From positions 1 to 7,544 of the forward strand of contig JAADFS010000244.1 of the NCBI GenBank assembly GCA_013152795.1: DNA of 7,544 bases, given 5' to 3'. The translations under genes were made by a program, and so were the position numbers. Shown here piece by piece: positions 1-5,444 of this stretch (within the stretch, counting starts at the first letter, position 1; each line of letters opens with the position of its first letter). The stretch comes from Deferribacteres bacterium (GTDB taxonomy: Bacteria; Nitrospirota; Thermodesulfovibrionia; UBA6902). Below the pieces are notes generated by a model, which saw only the letters and a list, made by a program, of their open reading frames with translations, was not told the origin of the DNA and ran no database searches.

Positions 1-1495
1 CCAGTCCGGCAGGGAAGGTAAGAAACATGAATGTAAAGACTATGGGCATAAGCATCATAATCTTCGCCTGTTTCGGATCCATGGCTGTGGGAGTCATTTT
101 CTGCTGTATGACCATAGTTAACCCCATAACGATGGGCAGCACATAGTAAGGGTCCTTTGCCGAAAGATCGGTTATCCACAGGATAAAGGGCGCGCCCCTT
201 AACTCAATCGCCTTCAGGAGGACATTGTAAAGGGCTATGAAAACAGGTATCTGAAGCAGCAGGGGCAGGCAGCCGCCTACGGGATTGACCTTGTGCTTTT
301 TGTAAAGCAGCATGGTCTCCTTCTGCAGTCTCTGCGGGTCTTTCTTGTACTTTTCTTTTAATTCGGCCATCAGCGGCTGTAGCTTCTGCATCTTCTTCAT
401 TGACTGCTGGCTCTTGTGCAGAATAGGTATAAACGGCACCCTTACAAGTATGGTCAAGAGGATTATGGACCAGCCGTAGTTACCGAGATACTTGTAAAAA
501 AACTTCAATACCCAGAAAAGAGGCATTGCAACAATGGAAAACCACCCGAAGTCGATTATATGCTCAAGCCCTGCGTTCAACTGTTTGAGCCTGTCGTATT
601 CTTTGGGGCCTGCGTAAAGGATGAATTTATGCTCGCCGGGTTTGAGTCTCAAGGCGATTTCCGGCGAGGGACCCTCTTTCCAGAAGTCAGCCCCCTCTAT
701 CCGGCTGAGGGGAATAATCGCTGCTGTGAAGTACTGGTCTTCCTGTGCTATCCAGCGGACACCTCCCGGAAGATATTTATTGTCCGACTTTTCGCTGAAC
801 TCGGTCTTGTCGGAGCCGCTGAGAACAACAGGGCCATGGTGAGACCTCTGTCCGCCTTTCTCATCGAAGATACCGAAGCCTGTACCGACAGGCAGAAGAT
901 AGGAAGGCGTATTGACTGTCTTGACATAAAAATCGACATTGTAACTGTCATTGTGGAAAACGAATTTCTTGCTGATATACATTGACTGACCCCTGTATGT
1001 CAGGGTGAGCTCTCCCTGTGTCTTACCCTGCTCGGAAAGGATGACATTCTTTGTGTCAGCGGAATATATGAACTTCTGCGGCAGATTGCGGTCTCCGCTC
1101 TCAAATATAATGCCGAGAGGCGGGATTGTACCCGGCTTTTTCAACAGCATGACCGGCCTGCCCTTAGAGTCTTTGAAGTTCTTTAATTGCCACGAAGTAA
1201 TTATCGCCCCCTGCGTGGATATAACCGCCCTGTAAAGGTCTGTCTCGACAACTATGTCACTCGCCCTGGCATCTTTTGCGACAGGGTACTCAACGAGCGG
1301 CGGCTTTACGGGTGCCTCTTCCGTCACGGCACCGGCCTCGGTTACTGCTTCAGTCTGTGTTTCGGGTTTCACAGGAGACTGTGCAACCGGTGTGGATGCA
1401 GGTGCGTGCTGCACCGGTTTCCGCTGGAAAAAATATGACCAGCCGATCAGTACAATAAGCGACAATGTAACAGCCAGAATCGTTCTTTTATCCAT
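1..1495 (-). CDS. yidC: YidC membrane protein insertase, 3' end cut by window
   Basis: YidC/Oxa1 inserts and folds inner-membrane proteins, alone or with SecYEG. My translation from an ATG at 1495 gives 498 residues before the window edge. It starts with MDKRTILAV and an N-terminal membrane segment (about 5-22), then a Pro/Ala/Glu-rich linker (about 25-70) and a beta-rich periplasmic domain (about 75-310). The conserved insertase core begins at about residue 316. It has the groove arginine Arg352 in ILVRVPF, a charged cytoplasmic loop rich in Lys and Gln (360-404), and membrane segments around GGCLPLLLQIPVF (407-419), 449-463 and 479-498. Sequence stops at FPAGL, just before the usual last segment, so perhaps 30-50 residues are missing. 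The start is supported by AAAGGGA a few bases upstream. It follows yidD by 29 bp and rpmH further up, the usual cluster. The family call is secure. Confidence 0.97.
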   Translation of the reverse strand, partial: MDKRTILAVTLSLIVLIGWSYFFQRKPVQHAPASTPVAQSPVKPETQTEAVTEAGAVTEEAPVKPPLVEYPVAKDARASDIVVETDLYRAVISTQGAIITSWQLKNFKDSKGRPVMLLKKPGTIPPLGIIFESGDRNLPQKFIYSADTKNVILSEQGKTQGELTLTYRGQSMYISKKFVFHNDSYNVDFYVKTVNTPSYLLPVGTGFGIFDEKGGQRSHHGPVVLSGSDKTEFSEKSDNKYLPGGVRWIAQEDQYFTAAIIPLSRIEGADFWKEGPSPEIALRLKPGEHKFILYAGPKEYDRLKQLNAGLEHIIDFGWFSIVAMPLFWVLKFFYKYLGNYGWSIILLTILVRVPFIPILHKSQQSMKKMQKLQPLMAELKEKYKKDPQRLQKETMLLYKKHKVNPVGGCLPLLLQIPVFIALYNVLLKAIELRGAPFILWITDLSAKDPYYVLPIVMGLTMVIQQKMTPTAMDPKQAKIMMLMPIVFTFMFLTFPAGL

Positions 1496-1524
1496 TATTC
1501 CCTTTCGTTTAATAACAAGACCAG

Positions 1525-1752
1525 TTAACGGGAGTTGCCCGGATGCTGCACCGGGTCGTATCCGCCCGGATGAAACGGGTGGCACTTAATAATCCGTCTG
1601 CTGAACAGCCACAATCCCTTCAGCAAGCCGTATCTCTCTACTGCTTCGCAGCAGTAAGTCGAGCAGGACGGATAAAATCTGCAGGAATGAGGCAGAAACG
1701 GTGAAATGTATTTTTGATATTTTTCAATAGCAAAGACTGCCGCTTTCTTCAA
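1525..1752 (-). CDS. yidD: YidD, membrane protein insertion efficiency factor
   Basis: A 75-residue YidD-family protein. YidD is a small membrane-associated protein that helps insertion and maturation of inner-membrane proteins in the YidC/Sec pathway. The family signature is complete: an N-terminal amphipathic stretch (AIEKYQKYISPFLP), the cysteine-containing core SCRFYPSCSTY (about 23-33), an EAVERYG helix, then CHPFHPGGYDPV near the C-terminus. Length is typical (about 70-85). The start is TTG, since no ATG or GTG lies in frame before the upstream stop at the 5' side. It is preceded by AAGGAAG with about 4-5 bases spacing. It lies 63 bp after rpmH and 29 bp before yidC, consistent with co-transcription. 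What is odd is the absence of rnpA, which usually sits directly upstream of yidD and often overlaps it. Confidence 0.96.
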   Translation of the reverse strand: MKKAAVFAIEKYQKYISPFLPHSCRFYPSCSTYCCEAVERYGLLKGLWLFSRRIIKCHPFHPGGYDPVQHPGNSR

Positions 1753-1815
1753 GTCTCTTCCTTTTAGCCGTGGTCTGCTGGTGATAAATCATCACAGGAC
1801 TGCGGATGCCGGTTA

Positions 1816-1953
1816 TTATACGGACAGTTTTCTGCGTCCCTTGGCGCGCCTTCTGTTGATTACCCTCCTGCCGCCGGGGGTTCTCATCCTTGCACGAAAG
1901 CCGTGCGTCCTTTTGCGTTTTTTATTATGGGGACGGTATGTAGTATATGTCAT
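1816..1953 (-). CDS. rpmH: 50S ribosomal protein L34
   Basis: A 45-residue, highly basic protein (MTYTTYRPHNKKRKRTHGFR at the start, ending GRRKLSV) with the L34 signature: RPHNKKRKRTHGFRARM followed by RTPGGRRVINRRRAKGRRKL. L34 is a small protein of the large ribosomal subunit. The N-terminus is slightly unusual, with MTYTTYRP where many bacteria have MKRTYQP, but length and core are normal. The ATG at 1953 has AAGGAG with about 7 bases spacing. It is the first gene of the rpmH-yidD-yidC cluster and has its own sigma-70-like promoter. In most bacteria rnpA follows directly; here only 63 bp separate the stop from yidD. Confidence 0.97.
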   Translation of the reverse strand: MTYTTYRPHNKKRKRTHGFRARMRTPGGRRVINRRRAKGRRKLSV

Positions 1954-2023
1954 TATGCACTCCTTGTCTTCGTTTCCGACTGATAACCCCTACAGGATCA
2001 TGAACTCCGCATTTCAACGTAAT

Positions 2024-2052
2024 ATTTTACTAATGCCCCCGGAAAAAATCAA
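2024..2052 (-). promoter_or_regulatory. Sigma-70-like promoter for rpmH-yidD-yidC
   Basis: On the minus strand, TTGATT (2047-2052) and TAAAAT (2024-2029) are separated by exactly 17 bases. The -35 matches 4 of 6 and the -10 5 of 6 consensus positions. The implied transcript start near 2017 leaves a leader of about 60 nt before the rpmH ATG. It lies downstream of the hairpin at 2085-2119, so rpmH would be transcribed independently of the upstream lipoprotein gene. Predicted by eye only. Confidence 0.6.
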
Positions 2053-2070
2053 ATCTCAGGTGGGATTAAT

Positions 2071-2138
2071 GCAGAAAAGATTATCCCCTCCCCTGACGTG
2101 ACGAAATGCCGGGGAGGGGAATAAGGAATGTCTTCTGC
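2071..2138 (-). terminator. GC-rich hairpin, probable terminator of the lipoprotein gene
   Basis: A perfect inverted repeat pairs CCCCTCCCC (2085-2093) with GGGGAGGGG (2111-2119), a 9-bp stem extended by T2084-A2120, with a 17-nt loop. Further out, GCAGAAAAGA (2071-2080) can pair with TCTTCTGC (2131-2138) through a two-base bulge, making a larger nested structure. It starts about 35 bp beyond the stop codon of the minus-strand gene at 2174-3136 and before the rpmH promoter, where a terminator is expected. The minus-strand tail after the stem (ATAATCTTTTCTGC) is only moderately T-rich, so intrinsic termination is likely rather than certain. Confidence 0.5.
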
Positions 2139-2173
2139 AGAAAAACTGTGTAAAGGCGGCCTTTAACGGGTTT

Positions 2174-3136
2174 TTACTTATTTACCACATAAGGCATTGC
2201 CCACGCCATGGAATTGTAATTCTGCGTGGTCTCATCACTAAACATCTCTTTATCGAGGACATCAACGGCTGCATGATGATATCCCATTGCATCGCCTATG
2301 ATATACGTCCCGGTAAATATTCCGTCTCCGGCGGTCTCATCGCCGTGCGTGCCGTCATCATACATCAGGCGCCTGCTTCCATGATTGGCCATCCCACGCC
2401 GGTGTTCATGGGTGGTATAGTGAAGGTATACATACGATCCCCTTTCAGAGCCGTCACTGTTAAGATTCTCTATATCCGCGGTTACAACCACCTCCTCGCC
2501 GGGTGCAAAACGCGGCAGTTCCGAAGGGACTTTGAACAGGGTTGCCGGATCATAATCATACACCTCCCATCTCAGCTCACCGTCCACATACGCCTTTACT
2601 GACTTGATGGATATGGTCCTGTTTTCCTCATCCTGCAGGTTGATCTCCACGGGTGATATGCTGCTGAGTCTCCAGTGCCTGCCCGGAAAGTCGTAGTCCC
2701 TCTGAAAAGTGGCATATCTAACGGCTGTGGCCCTGATTTCCTTTCTGCCGAATTCGAAATCGCCGTCCGTGTCTATCAGAAAGTCACCCTCTATATCTGT
2801 TGTGACAGAGACGTCGGCGGTGTCTCCTTCAATGTGGACAGAAATGTCCCTTGAGGTTACGTGTACCCTTCTGAACCACAGCGGGATTGAATCATCCTCT
2901 ACGGCATCCTCATTCACCGGCAATGTTACAGCACCACCGGCGCTTTCACCTGTATCATCTTCAACGACACCGGTGGAAAACAGCGGGAAATACGTATTGT
3001 CCACCGCCCCCTTTATAATCTCTTCATCAGTTGAATCCGATGATCCGGAAGACGTGGAATCCAGCCCTGTACCGCATCCCAGAACAAATACGAACAGCAG
3101 TGCAAAGCTGCAGATAAGCAGTCTCCTTAAATACAT
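2174..3136 (-). CDS. Lipoprotein with C-terminal choice-of-anchor-type motif
   Basis: A 320-residue exported lipoprotein of unknown function. The signal peptide is MYLRRLLICSFALLFVFVLG with lipobox VLGC, so Cys21 is the likely lipidated residue. A Ser/Thr/Asp-rich linker follows (about 22-40). Residues 40-170 (IIKGAVDNTYFPLFS to WRLSSISPVEI) alternate polar and hydrophobic residues in a way that resembles an NTF2/SnoaL-like fold; that is a guess. The C-terminal third contains DDGTHGDETAGDGIFTGTY (260-278), an Asp/Gly motif I associate with bacterial surface proteins annotated as choice-of-anchor X or Ig-like domains, which may bind calcium. The ATG has a strong AAGGAGG with 6-base spacing. 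The gene appears monocistronic, with a promoter candidate at 3284-3312 and a hairpin after its stop. No enzyme motif is visible. Confidence 0.88.
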   Translation of the reverse strand: MYLRRLLICSFALLFVFVLGCGTGLDSTSSGSSDSTDEEIIKGAVDNTYFPLFSTGVVEDDTGESAGGAVTLPVNEDAVEDDSIPLWFRRVHVTSRDISVHIEGDTADVSVTTDIEGDFLIDTDGDFEFGRKEIRATAVRYATFQRDYDFPGRHWRLSSISPVEINLQDEENRTISIKSVKAYVDGELRWEVYDYDPATLFKVPSELPRFAPGEEVVVTADIENLNSDGSERGSYVYLHYTTHEHRRGMANHGSRRLMYDDGTHGDETAGDGIFTGTYIIGDAMGYHHAAVDVLDKEMFSDETTQNYNSMAWAMPYVVNK

Positions 3137-3283
3137 GTCAATCCTCCTTTTTTATAGAATAAACCAGAATAAAAATGAATAAATAAAGCATGAATATATC
3201 CTACGATGCTGCTTTCTTTCTATAACCACCACCTCTCTTCCATACTGTAAGTTTTATTGCACAGTCTGCGTATAATTTTACAG

Positions 3284-3312
3284 ATTTTAAAAATTAGACC
3301 CGGAGATTACAA
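3284..3312 (-). promoter_or_regulatory. Candidate sigma-70-like promoter for the lipoprotein gene at 2174-3136
   Basis: On the minus strand, TTGTAA (3307-3312) and TAAAAT (3284-3289) are 17 bases apart; matches are 4 of 6 and 5 of 6 to the -35 and -10 consensus. It lies after the terminator of the preceding operon and about 150 bp before the ATG. The region is AT-rich, so chance matches are easy, and other -10-like strings (such as TTATAC just downstream) exist. Confidence 0.4.
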
Positions 3313-3370
3313 AAAGGTTTAAGCGGGGTCAGAGAGCAAAAGCATTTTATTAAAAAATCATCTATCTGAA

Positions 3371-3408
3371 ACAACAAAACAAAGGCAATGCCTGCCGGCA
3401 TTGCCTTT
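3371..3408 (-). terminator. Intrinsic terminator of the PEP-CTERM/propeller operon
   Basis: AAAGGCAATGCC (3381-3392) and GGCATTGCCTTT (3397-3408) form a perfect 12-bp stem with a 4-nt loop. On the minus strand the stem is followed by the T-rich tail GTTTTGTTGTTT (3369-3380). It starts 33 bp after the stop codon of the gene at 3442. On the plus strand the following bases are A-rich, so it should act on minus-strand transcripts. This is the clearest terminator in the window. Confidence 0.85.
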
Positions 3409-3441
3409 GAGAAAAAATCATACTGTCTGTTTACTGCCCTT

Positions 3442-4425
3442 TTAAAGCGAACTCGGTCTGAATGCCACAGCGGCAAGATTCTGGTCTGTGCCTGACACCA
3501 CAGAAGACCACTCGGTTCCATTGGCAGATTTGACTATCGTACCGTCCGCTCCCACGGTAATCCATGTTCCATTGCCGTATGTTACTCCGGTAAACGGTAC
3601 ATCAAGCTGTGTATAAGGCTCGGTATTGTGGGAACTGGCTATTAGACCTGCTTTCTCCCCCGTCTCGAGGAAGTGCACTCCCACAGCGACCCACAGGCCG
3701 TCGCCATAAGCTACATCTGCCATTATATCATTATCGGAAGGTTGATTCGGGAAAAAAGACCACTGCGTACCGTCAGAGGACTTGATTACCGTGGCGTCTC
3801 CCACGGCAACCCACTGGTCGCCGTACGCTACACCATTAAGATCATTTGTTGTACCTGATGAAGCGGTAGTCCAAGAGTTCCCGTTGTTATCGGAACGTAT
3901 TATCGTCCCGTCATTTCCAACCGCCACCCACAATCCATTACCATATGCAACACCGTTTAAAGGTTTATGTGGACCTGTTACTATGGCAATAGTCCAATTG
4001 TTTCCGCCGTCAGTGGATTTTGCTACATATCCGCCATCTCCCACGGCAATCCATACTCCGTTGCCAAAGGCCACTCCGTTAAGAACACAGTCGCACACCT
4101 TAGTTGCCGCCACAGACCACGTTTCTCCGTTGTCGGAATAGAGGATGCTGCCACCCTCGCCCACTGCAACAAGGCGTCCGTTGCCATAGCCTATAGCTAC
4201 CAAGTTGATGCCTGTGCCTGATGCAGCCGAATTCCATCTGATACCGTCCTCGGAGTGCAGTATTATGCCACCATTTCCCACGGCCACAAAGTGGGCCCTA
4301 TATTCGGGGTTGGTGGGGGGTTCACTGGGAGGATTGTTCCCCCCGCCTGTCTTTGTGCCACAGGCGGTCAATATCAACCCCAGGGACAATATCAGACTTA
4401 TCAACAAAACTATCTTTTTAACCAT
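3442..4425 (-). CDS. Ycf48/BNR-like seven-repeat beta-propeller lipoprotein
   Basis: From the ATG at 4425 the protein has 327 residues. Its signal peptide MVKKIVLLISLILSLGLILT leads to lipobox LTAC (Cys22), then a Gly/Asn/Pro-rich linker. The rest consists of seven repeats of about 40 residues with the pattern W-[VI]-AVG-x-x-G-x-I-x-x-S-x-D-G-x-x-W, including Asp-box (SxDxGxxW) turns such as SEDGIRW, SDNGETW and SSDGTQW. Repeat 6 is the most divergent and lacks the Asp-box. Seven repeats plus the closing strand LAAVAFRPS suggest a seven-bladed propeller, as in Ycf48/HCF136-like and sialidase-type BNR proteins. No sialidase catalytic residues are evident, so binding or assembly is likelier than catalysis. 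It follows the PEP-CTERM gene by about 43 bp and precedes a strong terminator. A start at 4443 (six residues longer) is possible. Confidence 0.9.
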   Translation of the reverse strand: MVKKIVLLISLILSLGLILTACGTKTGGGNNPPSEPPTNPEYRAHFVAVGNGGIILHSEDGIRWNSAASGTGINLVAIGYGNGRLVAVGEGGSILYSDNGETWSVAATKVCDCVLNGVAFGNGVWIAVGDGGYVAKSTDGGNNWTIAIVTGPHKPLNGVAYGNGLWVAVGNDGTIIRSDNNGNSWTTASSGTTNDLNGVAYGDQWVAVGDATVIKSSDGTQWSFFPNQPSDNDIMADVAYGDGLWVAVGVHFLETGEKAGLIASSHNTEPYTQLDVPFTGVTYGNGTWITVGADGTIVKSANGTEWSSVVSGTDQNLAAVAFRPSSL

Positions 4426-4431
4426 ACTTAT

Positions 4432-4440
4432 CTCTCTCCT
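4432..4440 (-). promoter_or_regulatory. Ribosome binding site that decides the propeller gene start
   Basis: AGGAGAGAG on the minus strand lies 6-10 bases before the ATG at 4425 but inside the reading frame if translation began at the ATG at 4443. The 4443 ATG has only AGGAAG about 11 bases upstream. The 4425 start also gives a more conventional 22-residue lipoprotein signal. I therefore prefer 4425. Confidence 0.6.
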
Positions 4441-4468
4441 CATTAAGTGTATTTCTTCCTATCCTAAA

Positions 4469-5080
4469 CTATGCACTTATTCTCTTTCTGCCTTTATAGT
4501 AGAGCCTGCCTGCCAGCGCCAGACCTCCCGCAATAAAGAGGATGGAACTGACCGGTTCTGGAACAATGGGAGGATTAACACTGAGCGGCGGATCAACACT
4601 CACGGTGACACTGCCGTAATTGTTCCACCTTGAGGAATCCGGCACATAGAACCAGAGATTTACGGTACCTCCGCCCGTGCCAGTGGCCGCAACTTCTCCA
4701 CCGACTGTAACCTGAACAGACTTACCCTTATTCGCCCGAAGCGCATCACCCGGTGAATCATATGGGGTGTCATCACCCAGAAAATAATACAGACCAGTGG
4801 TCGGATCATAAATATTCAGACTCCAGAACCACCCTTCGGCACCCCACCAGTCACCCCATGCTCCGTCAACCACTGTAAAAGTATATGTCTGTCCCAGCTC
4901 AAACCCCGGCACTTCTAAGCCGTTCAGGTAATTGGTCCCGCCGTAGTCATTGCTGTCTACATCGATAGTGTCACCTGTGGCTGCGAGCCCAGAGACATCA
5001 GCGACAAGACCCGCAAATGCCACTGTGGACAGCCCAGCTACCATCACGACCGCCAGTATGAAAGTCAATAACCTCTTCAT
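4469..5080 (-). CDS. PEP-CTERM sorting-domain protein (exosortase substrate)
   Basis: A 203-residue exported protein. It has a Sec signal peptide with likely cleavage after AFA (residue 23). The mature part is rich in Gly, Asp, Trp and Tyr, including a tryptophan-dense patch (WGDWWGAEGWFW, 75-86). The C-terminal sorting signal is complete: VPEP (173-176), a hydrophobic segment of about 16 residues, then the basic tail KGRKRISA. In known systems exosortase (EpsH/XrtA family) processes such tails as proteins move to the surface or matrix, usually with exopolysaccharide loci; no exosortase gene lies in this window. The ATG has GGAGGA with about 4 bases spacing. It is the first gene of a likely two-gene unit with the propeller lipoprotein and has a sigma-54-type promoter about 160 bp upstream. 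The mature domain is not a family I recognise. Confidence 0.93.
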   Translation of the reverse strand: MKRLLTFILAVVMVAGLSTVAFAGLVADVSGLAATGDTIDVDSNDYGGTNYLNGLEVPGFELGQTYTFTVVDGAWGDWWGAEGWFWSLNIYDPTTGLYYFLGDDTPYDSPGDALRANKGKSVQVTVGGEVAATGTGGGTVNLWFYVPDSSRWNNYGSVTVSVDPPLSVNPPIVPEPVSSILFIAGGLALAGRLYYKGRKRISA

Positions 5081-5092
5081 AAAATCCTCCTC

Positions 5093-5108
5093 ACTTTATG
5101 CATAAAGT
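5093..5108. repeat. Perfect 16-bp palindrome beside the PEP-CTERM ribosome binding site
   Basis: ACTTTATGCATAAAGT is fully self-complementary and ends directly next to the GAGGAGGA ribosome binding site of the gene starting at 5080. It could be a dimeric repressor operator, or in RNA a hairpin of 6 bp with a TGCA loop that limits ribosome access. No known regulator motif is recognised. Confidence 0.6.
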
Positions 5109-5140
5109 TTCTCAACCGAATAGTTACACAAACCCTTTTA

Positions 5141-5163
5141 CCGGGCGGAAATTCCTTTCCCGG
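5141..5163 (-). promoter_or_regulatory. Leader hairpin in the PEP-CTERM 5' untranslated region
   Basis: On the minus strand this segment runs from CCGGGAAAGG to CCGCCCGG. GGAAA can pair with TTTCC around a GGAA loop, with an outer CCG/CGG pairing and a 3-nt bulge; alternatively CCGGG pairs with CCCGG. It falls in the predicted leader of the sigma-54 transcript. I could not match it to a known riboswitch, and the transcript would not terminate here for lack of a following T tract. Confidence 0.4.
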
Positions 5164-5241
5164 ATACGGTTTCGATCCATCTGTCATACTGCAATTTCAG
5201 TAATCGCCTGATTTGGCACTATTACAAGATATTACATAAAA

Positions 5242-5257
5242 TGCAAGAAATATGCCA
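5242..5257 (-). promoter_or_regulatory. Sigma-54 (RpoN) -24/-12 promoter of the PEP-CTERM operon
   Basis: The minus strand reads TGGCATATTTCTTGCA. This matches the sigma-54 consensus TGGCAC-N5-TTGCA at all but one position and has the required GG-N10-GC spacing exactly. The -24 element is 5253-5257 and the -12 element 5242-5246. Transcription would start near 5231, giving a leader of about 150 nt to the ATG at 5080. PEP-CTERM genes in several bacteria are controlled by RpoN with the PrsK/PrsR two-component pair, so the location makes biological sense. The activator would bind upstream, at coordinates above 5257. Confidence 0.72.
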
Positions 5258-5311
5258 TGGAGAAGGAAATACCACGATTTATTTTTTCCTTTAATAACGA
5301 GGTGTTACGAT

Positions 5312-5362
5312 AAAAAAACAGGTCTGTAACCGCTGTCCGGGCGGGATTCGGTGAAGGTTACA
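5312..5362 (-). terminator. Inverted repeat plus T7, possible nadE-operon terminator
   Basis: On the minus strand TGTAACC (5356-5362) and GGTTACA (5325-5331) form a 7-bp perfect inverted repeat with a 24-nt GC-rich middle. Six bases later comes a run of seven T (5312-5318). It lies about 75 bp beyond the stop of the lipoprotein gene at 5438 and before the sigma-54 promoter, as expected for a terminator. The long loop and the gap before the T run make it imperfect. The same inverted repeat, centred about 87 bp upstream of the -24 element, could instead be an activator site. Confidence 0.4.
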
Positions 5363-5420
5363 CATAAATGCTCCGGCACAGATGTGTGACATGGCACAGT
5401 TTATGGAGAAAGATTCCCAC

Positions 5421-5444
5421 GTTCAGGGTTCAACTGTTCAGGGG
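5421..5444. repeat. Short heptamer repeat at the end of the small lipoprotein gene
   Basis: On the plus strand GTTCAGG (5421-5427), GTTCAAC (5428-5434), one T, then GTTCAGG (5436-5442) form three near-tandem heptamers. The array spans the stop codon of the gene at 5438-5731, so the last two codons derive from it. It looks like a simple-sequence expansion rather than a binding site. Confidence 0.55.

Larger units (their letters stand above)
3137..3441. other. Intergenic region between two lipoprotein genes
   Basis: This 305-bp AT-rich gap holds the terminator of the upstream operon (3381-3408), a candidate promoter (3284-3312), and a leader of about 140 nt carrying the strong ribosome binding site at 3143-3149. 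The leader contains T-rich near-repeats (TTTATTC occurs several times on the minus strand, 3151-3185). The nine bases AAAAAATCA occur twice on the plus strand (3352-3360 and 3412-3420), flanking the terminator. I see no credible protein-coding frame or RNA gene here. Confidence 0.6.

Noticed and set aside
172..180. Perfect DnaA box TTATCCACA
   Set aside because: A single box inside the yidC coding sequence, with no cluster, no AT-rich unwinding element and no dnaA nearby; a chance match.
416..985. Long plus-strand open frame of 189 codons
   Set aside because: It lies antisense to the conserved insertase part of yidC, has no family resemblance and no sensible start region; it is a shadow of the real gene. 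The same applies to the other plus-strand frames under yidC, the lipoproteins and nadE.
1781..2101. Plus-strand frame of 106 codons with hydrophobic stretches
   Set aside because: It is antisense to rpmH and its promoter region; the apparent hydrophobicity comes from reading complementary Arg/Lys codons.
3322..3336. GCGGGGTCAGAGAGC, resembling motifs near IS200/REP-type elements
   Set aside because: Only one copy is present, with no paired inverted copy and no transposase in the window; not enough to call a mobile element.
3294..3521. Minus-strand frame of 75 codons across the terminator
   Set aside because: It overlaps the end of the propeller gene in another frame and runs through the strong terminator; no ribosome binding site or family pattern.
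5376..5410. Plus-strand TGGCAC near 5393 as a sigma-54 promoter
   Set aside because: The -12 position reads ATGGA rather than TTGCA, and it would point into the antisense of nadE.
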